In this document: positions 1 to 12,255 of the stretch, piece after piece
Layout of the letters: every line of letters begins with the position of its first letter
How positions within the stretch are numbered: the stretch's first letter is position 1
Assembly: GCF_000189635.1 (NCBI RefSeq)
Contig: NW_002476457.1
Span: forward strand, 496,001 to 560,000
Reading direction: 5' to 3'
Source: Tetrahymena thermophila SB210
Lineage: Eukaryota > Ciliophora > Oligohymenophorea > Hymenostomatida > Tetrahymenidae
Length of the DNA: 64,000 bases
Notes under the pieces: model-generated
The model's input: only the letters and a program-made list of their open reading frames with translations
What the model was told of the DNA's origin: nothing
Databases searched by the model: none
Position numbers and translations under genes: made by a program

Positions 1-1521
1 GGATTAGTTAATAATTAATTTAATAAATATTTCATCAATTAAAAGACTTAAATAATTCTAATTTTAAGTTAAATTTTAGCCTCAATTTTAGTTTAATGCT
101 AGAATGAACTTTTCATTAAATTAAAGTATTTGTAGGGATTTACTTAGATAGGACCATCTGCTAAGTTGAGATTATCAGACAATTATTTTAAAATCAAAAG
201 TTGTATAAATAAATAAATTTTCAAGCTTATAAATTATTTAAAATTCTACATTTATTATAATAAAATTTTTATTATTTTATAAAAATTATAAATATCTACT
301 GCCTTGATACTTAAAAAATATTAATAAATAAAAATATTTAGTAACTATCAAAGAATACTTTATTTTGTTACTTAATAATTAGAAATATAATTTTATTTGT
401 TATTAATCAAGTATTGTTATCTATCTCTTTTGGAAAAAAAATCTATTTATAAGTTTCATGTATATAGTAATTTAACTGCTAGAGTAAAATCTAGAAATGT
501 CAATTTAATCTCATTTTTTAATTGTTAGATGAAAATATCCATTTTTATAAGAACAAAATATGTTTTATTATGGAAGGAATTGTCAAATTAAAATATATTC
601 TAGATTATTAATTAAATAGCTGAATATAATTAATATTTTAAGAAATTAAGTAATGGTTTATTAGTGAAAACGCAAAAGATCAAATAGCGAATAAAAGCAG
701 AATAAAGTACTTATAATATTAAAGCTCTTTATTTATTATTTAGTATTAGCCTTTTATCTATTAACCAAGAAAAATTATATTCAAAAATAGTTAGATAGAT
801 TTGTAAATAGAAAGAAAGATAAATAGACTTATTAAATTGTGAATGAACAATTCTTGATATTGATATTACTTATTATTAAATTATTTTGTTAGGAAAAGAT
901 AGATGAAGATTAAATATGTATTTATATATATATTATATGCTAATATTAGCAAGAAGTATATTTTTATTATTCATTTGATCAACTAATTAATTTATGAAAA
1001 TATCAAAAAAGAATAATAACAATAACTAAATTGATGGTTTGATAAGTAAATTCAGTAGTTCACTTTATTTAATTACATAATACAAAGGAAATTGATATTT
1101 GTTTTTTGTTCAGTTTAATTAATAATTTAAGTTAAAGCAAAATCAAAGAAACAAAGCATAAAATAAAGCAGTAAAGCCAATACAATTACAGAGGGCTCTT
1201 AGAATTTGAATAACATATATAGGGCCATAAAAAAGGCATCTTAGCTGAAAATAAAATTATATTATTATACTTAGAGGTCAATCGATTGATTTAAGAGCAA
1301 GGATTATAGTTAGTCATATTTTAGTTTAGAAAACTTTCAACTTTCTAAAAAAAAAAGCTGAAAGCACAAGCTTATATTTGGGCATAAATATTAGAAATAA
1401 GACAAATTTTTATTTGAATACAGCTAAGTACATTAAAAAGATAGATTTTAAGATACAAAAAAGGCAAATAAATTGCTAAAAAATAATAAGACATTTAATA
1501 CTTAAGGGTTTATTTGTTGGG
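1..1521. other. AT-rich region upstream of the histidine kinase gene
   Basis: I see no gene here. All frames carry TGA stops, and base composition is typical of intergenic DNA. The frame of the downstream gene is closed by TGA at 1207 and 1246, so the first usable in-frame ATG after these is at 1522. The promoter and 5' leader of that gene should lie in the last few hundred bases. Confidence 0.6.
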
Positions 1522-4500
1522 ATGAAAAATTTTAGCAAAATCATTTAAATATTAAAGCCGGAGAGACTTTATAGTAGCATTTGGTATTTTAGATTTAAAG
1601 ATAGCGAAATTGAGGAGAAATACAACCAAAACAAATTTGAATCCAGGAAAAATGTTTATTTTATGATACAGATAATTCTTTTAATTATTATTGGAGGATT
1701 GTTTTTATATAATTTAATATTTACAAATTATAAAATGTGGATCGCCCGTGGGGTTCAAGTGATAATAATTATACTTACTATCTTAGCTATTTACAAGCAA
1801 AAAGAAAAAATTATGAAAATACTTTCTATCGTATAATTTTTAGTAGATTGCGTGACTTTTAATGTAGTTTTGAAACAATTAATTATAGATATGATTCCTA
1901 AAAATCCAGATGATTATTTTAACTATGCTCTCTTTATAGGAGTCCGCTATACCTTTTAACTACTTGGTTACATGATTTCTGTGAACAATACAATATTATA
2001 GATACTCATGCTTGCTACTATTTACATAATGTATTCGTTACAGATTGATCTTTAGTTTGAGGGTACCACCTTTTTAACTGTGGCAGGTGTAGTTTGGATT
2101 TTATTTTCTTTTTTCATGCTTATTTAGTTAGAAGTTCTTAACAGAAACCACTATTTTTAAAGTATCATTAATGAAAAGAAACACTAAAGCTGGAAGTAGA
2201 TTTTAGATGAAAAGATTTTGAATAGTATTTTTGTTGTTACTTATGGAAATATAACAAATACTAGTACAGGTCCTCAAGTTACACCACAAAACAGTAACAC
2301 TATTCTTTAAAGAAAACCTCAAAACGGTAGAGCTTCAGATAATGTAAATTTCTAGTAAGATAAAAACAATTAGATGAAGCAGACAATAATTGATAAAAGG
2401 TTAAAGAGTTATAAAGTAGATAATAAGAAATTTAATAAGACATTCTTGCATTTTTAAAAGGAGAAGAGGGAGAGTTTAAGTCATATAACCTTTTAGTAAA
2501 AGCTAAATACAATCGAAAATGATAGTATGCCTCAAAGTTCATAAAAATAAAATAAAATTTTGGCAGAAGCCAGTGATTTGCAAGGAGAAAAAGTATTATT
2601 AGAGTAATAAGCTAATCTAGGTGAAGATAATACTCAAAATAGTGCAGAAGTAAACAAATAAATAAATAAATTTAATTTTAGAGTTAAGAATTTGAAAGCA
2701 TATAAAATTTTGGAAGTGAGAGATTATTTTTATAATAAAAGACAAGACTTTATTAATCAATTTTAATATTACTCAATGATTAAAATACTCTTTTTATTTA
2801 TTGTTCTACTTTTTTACAAAAATAAGAAAGAATTCCACTAAACTAAATTTATTATTTTTCTCCAAATAAATAAAGCTATCAAAATTTTATTGATGAAAAA
2901 TGATTCTTTACCATATTTTTTTTTGATGTATTTGAAATATAATACACTCTTTCAAAACAGAAAGAGCAAAAATACAAATTTTATTGAAAATTTAAATGAT
3001 TTGTTTTCAATTTGCATTAAATTATCTCTATATAAGTCTTTCTCACGCACAAAACTTATTTTGAATCATTATGACACAAAAACTCTAATGAAAAAACTAA
3101 AATTTTCTTTTGAATCTAATTGACATATTTTTAATTTGGAAATGTAGAGTAAGTAGTATTTGCATAAGTAGTAAGTTAATAAAGCAAATTCATCTGATAA
3201 AATTAACCAGCCTAACTGTCAAGAATTTTAAAAGGATAGCAGAAATAGAGATTTTAGCTCTCAAAAAATTGAAGAATAGCAGATAATAAATAGTAATAAC
3301 TAAAATCAAGGAAATGTAATAGAATGTACAGAATAGATTCAAGTTGAATCTGGTTAGGTATTTTTATAATAAATTTATTAAATCTAATTACTTTGCAAAT
3401 ATATAATACAATTTTATGCAAGCTATAATCAAATTATAGTAATTCATGCTCTAAATAATTAAAACTCGAAAGCAATTTTTATTTTCTAGCATTAATTGCA
3501 ATATTTCATGTGAAATTTCACCAAAGCAAAGACTTTGAGAGGATATTTAAAATTTCCATCATTTTTAAACAAAGGGCTTACATTAAATTGATTTACTTTT
3601 ATTTTGAATAGAAAATTATAAAGTAATTATTTGTCTATTAATGCACTTGCTATTATTATTTAATCTTACTCAAAAATTCGAACAATTTTAATGCATTCTA
3701 GCGCTCTAAAAAATTAGCACTTTTTTAACCATTCAAAATACCCTTGAATTAATAAGAAACTATACTTTTTAATTTAATTATTTGATCTAAAAAGAGGATT
3801 TTTAATTTATTAAAAAAGGCCTGTAACTCAGAATAGACAGGAAAAGAAAATTAGAATCAATTCAAGAATATCTTGTCTAAAGCAGGAATAAACGGGGTGT
3901 TTAGCGCATTCAGCAACTTGAATAATTAATCTAATTAACAAGAATTAAATCCTTAATCTAAGTAGCAAAATCATAACTTAAACATATTTTCTTCAGTTCC
4001 TGCAAATGACTAGGAAAAGTTATAGCAAGAAACTCCTTATTTAGAAGCTTCAAATAAATTAGATCCTACGATCAAAACTTTAGAATAAAAAATACCTTAG
4101 CTTAAGCCGAATGATAGCAGAAGAGATTAATTTAATTTTGAACCTATAGAGCAAGATAAAAGCCTAGATGGGAATAATTAGTTTAAAAATCATCTTTAAA
4201 ATAAAAATTCAATTCTCCATAATATTAATAAATAATTACATTCTAAAAAACAAAAGTAAATATTATAAAGTTAATAGAACAGAACACCTTCAAGCTCATC
4301 TGAATAATCAGGATTAATTTTCCCTTTTTTCAATAATTATTTTGTCAAAACTTTTAAGGACTATGACGAAAGAGATTATTAAAGAAAAGTTATAGAAAGG
4401 ATCGAAGTTATTCATGATGGGAAAAAGATGACTCTCTATGATAAAATTAAAGAAATTATGAGAATGAGGCACAAATAGATGTAACCTACAAATGACTTAA

Positions 4501-7500
4501 TTGGTGGAAACATCAACATAGATAACTTGGATGATTCATCGGAGCAGCCTTATGGGTAGGCTAATTATGATCATCTTGATAAATTTGTATTTCCAGGTTG
4601 TTTTTTCCAAGATTAAAACATGTACTTTGACATTTAAATTAGTAAATGCACGTGGGGCCAATAAGAATAAAGTGATAGCTTGATAGTCATTCTCAATGAT
4701 ATTTCACAAAGAGTGACTAATTAAAGACTAAAGTAGCTAGACAAATACAAAGATGATTTACTTGCTAATGTTTCCCATGACTTTAAAACTCCTCTAAATG
4801 GCATGGTTGCTTAGTTGCAATTAATTCAATCTTTATTAAAAAATGTATTTGCTCAGCCGAAAAGGCAGCACGATGGACTCTTTTAGAATAACATTTAAAA
4901 TTCTGTTAACTTAGAAAAATATAGCAAATTAGATGAAAATAACGTGATAAATTTTAAAAATTGTAAAAGCGATGTCGATGCTACTGAGGCGGGAGGAAGT
5001 TCAGAATAAAAAAATCTTGGTGAAAAAAATGTTAACGAAAATAAGTTAGAAGTACCTAAAGAAGAGCAAATTTAAGTTTCAGATATTAATAACTCTACTG
5101 ATGTTGATGACTTAAAAAGTTAAATTTTTAATTATTTATATTAAGTGGAGTAGAATGTGTGGATGTTGAACCATCTTGTCAACGATATCTAAGATTATTC
5201 GCAAATGAATAATCAGACTCTTAGGATCAACATAAGCCCTTTTAGGCTTTATGATGTAGTTAATGATGTTCAAAATTTAATAAAAATTCAATCGGATGCG
5301 AAAAGCATAGCTTTCGAAGTTAAATCAACTATTCCGATGGAAAAAGTACAGCTTAACTCTGATAAAATAAGATTGAAACAAATATTAATTAATTTGTTAA
5401 GCAATGCTCTTAAATTTACTTATGAAGGTTTCGTGAAGTTAGAAATAGATTATATAGTTAATGAAGAAACTTAACAAAATTCTTTATAATTCTCTGTTAT
5501 AGATACTGGTATAGGAATGCCACCTGAAGTGCAAGCTAACTTATTTAAAATGTATAGCTCATTTGACACTAACAAAATAAATAAACATGGAGTTGGACTA
5601 GGCTTATTTATTTCTAAATGCCTAGTAACATTATTAGGACCTATGAACGAAATTTAAGTGGAGAGCACTAAAGGTAAAGGCTCTACCTTTAAATTCTAAA
5701 TATATCAAAACCTGGATTTATCTAAAAAGAGGAGAGGTACTTCCTACGCTCATAACTAATCTTTTGCAAGGACTAATAAGAGCGAAAATATTGCTGGCAT
5801 TTATTAAAGCAACTTGAATACTCCATAAGCACTATATTTGCAGAATGATCATCAATTGAACACATATAATGGTAATTCACCTAATTTAAATTCTTTTTCG
5901 CTTAAAAAAGTAGTAACCAATAGCATGAACAATAACAGCAACGGTAATTATAACTTAAATTAGAACAATATCAACAACATCTTTAATTAAAATAACAATA
6001 ACACAAATCCAAATAACACAATTTACAATAATTACTCTTAATTCCGAGAAGTACAACCTAATAAATCATCTTCTTCATAAGTAAATACTCCTTCATCTTT
6101 AAAGTAAAATAATTTAAGGAAATTGATACTATCTAATAATAACATAAATGCTGCATCTTAACCACATCTGTATTAGACAAATAAAAATACAAATGGATAA
6201 AATCAATTAACTTCAAATAACATAGAAATTAGTAAATTTGCAATTACTCCGGAAACTAAACTTTCAATTAAAATGTTTTCTAAAAACGATTTATAAGCTT
6301 CTCCGCTACAAAAATAATCCTCCCATCATTCATAAACTTAGTAAATATTATAAAATAATCTTGAAAATATGTTTGAAGAAGGTTATGCAAATATAATTGA
6401 TAAAAGGCATGATAGATAGGCTAATAGTCAAGAAAAAACAACACCAGGAGAAGTTATCGAAGGAGGAGTGAATAGCAAATCTTAGTTTTTTATCAAAGGA
6501 AATTCTAACTACTAAACCAAATACATAGGCATTAAATCAACTGATAAAGTAAAAAAATGGGGTTTTGTTCAAATAAAATATAAATCAGACACATAAATTT
6601 AAAATAAAAATGATAGTGGCTAATATTAACATTATAGACTAATTGACTAGCATAATTCGCAATCCAACTAATTTCATTCTAATACCTTTCTTGTCAGCAA
6701 AAAATCAGTAAACTTTCAACAACCAAATTATAAGAAGAATATGCCAAACTAAAATAATGACGAAGTCTAATACTTGCTTTTGCAAACAGTACAGAACACT
6801 TTGGATCAAAATAAGTAAAAATAAATATTTTAAAAAGAAGAAATAAAATCATTTTCTAGTTAGAAAATCCCACTTGATTCTAATAACAAATAACCATACA
6901 AACAAAGAATATAAAACAGTTAAAATACAGAAACTACTTTCACATTGGATTAAAACAATTTATCTGAGAGATTTTTAAAAGAAAAAGATGTCTAACAAAA
7001 GAAATTTCAAAGAGAAAATTTGCCAACTTTGAATTGCGAAACGGAATAAAATCGAAGCAATTTATCTATTTGCAGAGGTTAATTTCAGAATAAAGCAAGA
7101 GAATTTTCAGTTAATAGTAACTTGTTATTTACAAATCACTTATCGAATGAAACACTATCCTCCGATAACGAATTCTAAGAAGGCACTTTAGCAGAGTATA
7201 ACAAGCAGAAAATAAATTTCGAGTATATAAACTCTCAAATGAAACCAAAAACTCTTGTTCAATTGGTAAATATTGCTCAAATGCCATCAGTTTCAGAACC
7301 CTTCTAATTCCAAGATGATTGTGCTGAGTAGATCATTCAATTTAAACCTTCCTCCCATATCCTAAAAGAAAAGAATTCAGTAGTTTCAAACGAAGACATT
7401 CCTTCAACAGAAACGATCGATATAAAATCTGTTTCTGAGTAAAAAGAATTTTAAATGGTAACACCAATTAAAAACAAGGCAGTTGCCTTACTAAGCTAAA

Positions 7501-8156
7501 ATTAAAATGACAGTGTTATTTAGAACTATGATTTTATTGATTAGTAAAATTTATAAATTTAGAATTAGTATACAATTTACTAGTAAAATAGTGAAATAAA
7601 CCATCCTATTCAACATTAAATTGACGATAATCATGTGATATATGATAATATTGAGTCTATTACTTAAAGTACCATTTAATAAAACATTAAAACAAAGTCA
7701 AGAGAATTTAAAGATTTGACTATGAAAGTTCTTCCTAATCGTAAACTAAGACTCCTTTATGCAGAAGACGAAATGTTTAGTGTTGTCATGCTCAAAAATT
7801 TCTTGAAGGAATATGAAAAATTTATTGAGCTAACTGTTGCGTTTAACGGTGAACTAGCTCTATAAAAAATAAAATAATCAAATCATGATTCAAAGCCATT
7901 TGATGCTGTTTTTATGGACTCAAATATGCCTGTAATGGATGGTCCAGAAACTATTCAAGAGATAAGAAATCTAATTTAAAAAAGCGAAATAAACCCTCTA
8001 ATTATAATAACTTGTACTTCTTATACAGATAAATAAAAGTATATTGAATTAGGATCAGACAGTTTTCTTTCAAAACCAACTAATCTCCAAAGTATATTAG
8101 AAGCTCTTATTTTTATAATAAGATAACTAGAAAATAACTTAAATAAATGTAAATGA
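1522..8156 (+). CDS. membrane-bound hybrid histidine kinase with C-terminal receiver domain
   Basis: Sensor kinase of the two-component phosphorelay. The first ~230 residues hold about six hydrophobic segments (from about 1665 to 2130), so the protein is anchored in a membrane. A segment at about 4610-4740 (FDIQISKCTWG...VILNDISQR) resembles the end of a PAS domain. The kinase core is complete: H-box NVSHDFKTPLNGM with phospho-accepting His at 4776, N-box LKQILINLLSNALKFT, and ATP lid motifs DTGIGM and GVGLGL ending near 5700. A linker of about 675 codons, very rich in N, Q and S, leads to a receiver at 7735-8120. The receiver has the acidic pair in YAEDE, the phospho-Asp in FMDSNMPVMDG (GAC 7917) and the Lys in SKPTN. 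Stop TGA is at 8154. Internal structure is uncertain: frame 1 hits TGA at 3121, and the kinase part is in another frame. Removing GT...AG stretches 2716-3147 and 3358-3836 (AT-rich, few Gln codons) leaves three in-frame exons encoding about 1907 residues. This intron model is my inference. Confidence 0.85.
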
Positions 8157-9661
8157 AATGGATTTAACACTTTTTGAATTGAAAAAATATAAAACAAAAA
8201 TGATTTATTAATTAAAATACTAACTAAAAAGTAATAAAATAACTAAAAAAATATCTAATAAAATTTTCATTTGATCTGATTAATTTAAATAGAAACAAAA
8301 TAATGAGACTCTATTAATATTTCTAATTTTCCCAAAAAAAAACCTTTCAACTCCCTATTTAAACTAATATTCATTTTTATATTCACTATATACAAAAACT
8401 CTTTTGTTAAACTTTAATAATTATTTTAGTAACAAAAAAAACAAATAATTATGACAATAAATTAAAAAGACTCATACAAAAAAATTATAATAAATTAATT
8501 AATTAGCTTTTGCTCCTTCCTTTATTTTAATGTTATAAAAATATATTATTTGTTACTATCTTATATTTTTTTCCAAATTCTCAAGTAAAAAATTATAATA
8601 TAAACTCTTACTAAACAAATTTAAAGCTGTTCTTATATTTATTGATTTAAGAACAAGTAAACATGAACTGTTATTTTTTTTCAAATTTAATTTATTACAA
8701 TTTTAATAGGTAGAGAAAATTTAGATATTTAAAATAATTGCGATATTACATATCAATTATCTGATATAACATAATAAATACTACGGATCGACCGTATATA
8801 TGGTAAAACCGTATTATAAGGCCGTACCATATAAATTTTATTATACGGTATACGGCTGAATAATTTTCTTTTAATTTGGAGATTTTTTTTTATGTTTCAT
8901 CATGAAAAATCGAGCATCAGCAGTACTTTATAAAAATTAACTTTTATATTTCTCTAATTTAAAGATATTTATTCTTGCTCATTTTTCATGCTAACCAAAT
9001 ACATATTGGAATATTTGGTATCAAATTAAACTTAGTCAAGTAAAGAAAAACCCTCTTTCAAATATCATCGATTTTATTGGAATAAAAGAATATAAAAAGT
9101 TGATAATGTTTTTTTAAGTTATAAAAAGTGATGAAGAAATAATTAAATAATTTAAAAAGTCTATAAAAAATGTATTTCATAAACTTTAAAGGTAATATCT
9201 TTCTAATATGTATAACGGAAAATACTTGTGGAAAATTTTATTAAAAAAATACATATTTACATGCATAAATACATATCTAACAACTTTTAATTAAAATTTT
9301 TATATGGAATTTTACTTTTTTATAACTAAGAAATTACGTGTTTTTAGAAGTAATTGAAGCCATATATAATATTAAAAAATAAATGATTTATTTTAACCAT
9401 ATATTTATAAGAATGTAAATATTATATGAATAATACTAAATTTAATAAATGTACCAAGAATTGAATAAATAATTTGCTTTCTTTTACTCACTATAATTAA
9501 AGTTGATTTTTATTGATAATAAAGAAATTAATAAATAAAATTTTGAAAATAATTTAGTAGCATTAACGTTTAAATTAGGTTTATTAGTCACAAAGAATAA
9601 ATAAAGCAAATAGGATAGAATTTAGCTAGATTTTTATTATTTAGTAAATATTGAACTTAAA
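8157..9661. other. AT-rich intergenic region between two plus-strand genes
   Basis: No gene is recognisable here on either strand. It holds the presumed 3' end of the kinase gene, the palindromic patch at 8791-8849, and the promoter region of the gene starting at 9662. Confidence 0.6.
8791..8849. repeat. nested imperfect inverted repeat, locally GC-enriched
   Basis: ACCGTATA (8791-8798) is mirrored by TATACGGT (8842-8849). Just inside, TATGGTA (8799-8805) is mirrored by TACCATA (8825-8831). The loop contains further CCGTA and CCG motifs. The patch has more C and G than the surrounding 1.5 kb and could fold into a hairpin. It could be a terminus of a decayed mobile element or a transcribed stem-loop. 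I see no flanking target duplication. Confidence 0.55.
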
Positions 9662-11978
9662 ATGAGAAACTAATCGAAGTCACATGAATTTGATTTCCAT
9701 ATCAATTCGAATTATAAATTATTACATTTTTATATTAGCCAATTGCCCAATTTGCTACTGCTGGAAATCTTTTCTGCAATCATGTATATTTATTACAGCG
9801 AGAAATTTATAATTTCTTTTTACTGTTTACCCATAGTCTTAACATACCTTTTCATGATTTATAAATTTGCTTGGGGAGGTGATTGGAGGTGTTTATCTCG
9901 TAAATTTTTGCTCTCAATGATAGGAGTTTTTATTTGTGCTCCTATTTTTTTTTCAATTTACTTTTTTGTATGGGAACCAACTCTTTCACTTGTTTGGTAT
10001 AAATCTGATAATTGCAAACCCTTAGGATAGAGAGTGACTTAATTAGGAAATTTAGAAAGATATGGATTGTAATACGTATAAATTACATCTGATTTAATAG
10101 GTTTATCATGTGTCACAAGTCGCTAATCAAATGGAAATTAATTGAAGAGTTATGATTTTTATGAAAAAGGAGAATTTTACACATGTGATACTAATTATGA
10201 TTCTACAAACAGAACTCATATTATAAACTAATCATATTACAATATTTCTTCAAGATTTCTAGAACAATCATTTGAATAATTATCTTATAGGATAAATGAA
10301 AATAATTTTTAAATTGACTCAGATAGCTATCAAAATTTAGGTTAGGAAAATAAGAAACATACATTCGAAATATAAAAATAAGAATAAATTTATTCGAATT
10401 TGAACTATTTACCATAACTAGGCTAATAGGATAGTCTAGAATAAGATAAAATAAACTAAAATATTAGGCATTTAAATGGTTAGCATGCGAATGATAATTA
10501 ACAAAAGCAAGACTCCTTCCAAAAAAATTAAGGAATAAAAAAATGCAGAATTTAATACAGCTTTTCATAGGTAAAAATTCCAAGTTGGATATGCTAATCG
10601 AGCTAGGAAAATAAAATTTTAATAGAAAAGCTATCTTAGAAAGAAGATTATGGCCAATCGTGTTATTATGCTTATTATGGATCAAAAGAGTTGGCAAGGA
10701 TCAATGCTAGAAGTATAACAAAAGACCAAATGAAAGAAAAGCATTTTTTAATTGTGAAATTCTAAGAGGATAGTTATTATTTTAAGGAAGGATTTATAGC
10801 GTTAATAATATTTGCAATGATACCAACTATGCTTTTTTCTTTGTAATCGCTTTTTAGTTTTATAGTGTATGAAGGATTACTATTTATACTCTAAGATTCA
10901 ATTGAGGCTGAGAATGAAGAATTTAAAAGAAAGACAGGAGCTCAAGATATCCATAGTTAAAAGTAAGCAGAAGGAGATTAAGGTTCATCATAAACTGATA
11001 GATAATAGCAAAGACTTGAGCCCAACTAAATCGTTTAGATTTTATCTCCTAACTCTCAATTAAAGGATAGAGACTTTTATGATATCTATAACAATACTAG
11101 GAGGAAGCAAATAACTTAAGTAATAAATCCCACAGTGAATGTAAATACTGAAGATCCTATAAATATTACTAAGTTTAATGGAGATACTACAAAATCAGTA
11201 ATGATAAAGAAAAGTCCTCAGTAAAAAAACCAAGCACAGTCAATAGATGAATTGGATGATCATAAAAGGGATATTTTAAATGGACCAAGAAATATCACTG
11301 AAAAGTTTATGCAGGATACCACAAGCTCATCGGAAGAAGAGGCAAACGATAACAACTGTAGTTACATAAAAATAAGAAACATCTATAAAAAGAAGCTCAA
11401 CCCAAAATACTAAAAAGAAATATAGTAAAAGAAAAAAGAAGGTGTATCTGTAGAAAATGAAGAAATTAAAGTAATTTAGGAAATAAAAGAGCAACAAAAG
11501 TAAGTACAAGAAAAGCTCTAGGAAAAGAAAAACAAAAAGAAGAAAAAAAAATTGAGTCCTACCCTAGACGAAACCATTAATTGTTAAAATGACCTGCACA
11601 ATATTCTTGATGTTTCTTCTTTGGCTCCTCAGTAATTAATAAATATTTTTCTTTAAAATTAAATCTGAATATTTTTTAAATTTATTAATTTAAATTAGGA
11701 ATTAAAATAATGTAAATAAAGATGAAGATAAAAATAATCCAACCAAAAAAAATGATTAAGCAACATTTGAAGAGCTGAAAGATTCAGAAAATGAGTAGAT
11801 GGAAGTCTAAGAAAAATAATAAAATAACCCAAATGAAGAAAATCATAATTAATAAAAAGAGTAAGAAGATGCCAAACAAATATAATAAATAGAAGAGGCT
11901 TATTAATTTTATGATTAATAAGCTGATAATCCAGAGAGATTAGAAACCCCACCTCAAGATGTAGAATTAATATAATGA
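9662..11978 (+). CDS. multi-pass membrane protein of unknown function, one intron
   Basis: I do not recognise a family. The first in-frame ATG of the open stretch is at 9662, in an A-rich context. An intron at 11632-11698 (67 nt, GTAATT...AAATTAG) removes an in-frame TGA. The spliced frame ends at TGA 11976-11978, giving 749 residues. Three hydrophobic segments lie near residues 28-110 (LLLLEIFSAIMYIYY, LPIVLTYLFMIYKFAW, FLLSMIGVFICAPIFFSIYFFVW). A Q/N-rich soluble stretch with scattered Cys follows, then a fourth segment near 10790-10880 (FIALIIFAMIPTMLFSL). The C-terminal third is highly charged, with Lys/Glu/Gln runs suggesting a disordered or coiled tail. The gene is convergent with the minus-strand gene ending at 12256, with 277 bases between them. 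Function is not inferable from sequence alone. Confidence 0.85.
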
Positions 11979-12255
11979 AAATTAAAGCTAATAAAAAAAC
12001 AAATAAAAGAACTTAATAAAAGCAAATTTATTTGCTTGCTTAATTAATAACCAACTAACTAATTTACTTACTTATTTTATGATAAAAAACAAAAATTAAT
12101 TTAATATTTCAAAAAAAACTTAAAGTAGAAATCATATATATTTATTTATTTTATTAATTCCTTTTATTATAATTGCTAAAATAAAAGAATTTAAATTTAT
12201 TTATTTTATATTAATTTATAATTTGAGTTTATATAAAATGTATTTATCTAAAGCT

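Noticed and set aside
3121..3123. In-frame TGA read as selenocysteine in the histidine kinase gene
   Set aside because: The flanking residues show no selenoprotein signature, further TGAs and a frame change follow, and introns explain the data more simply.
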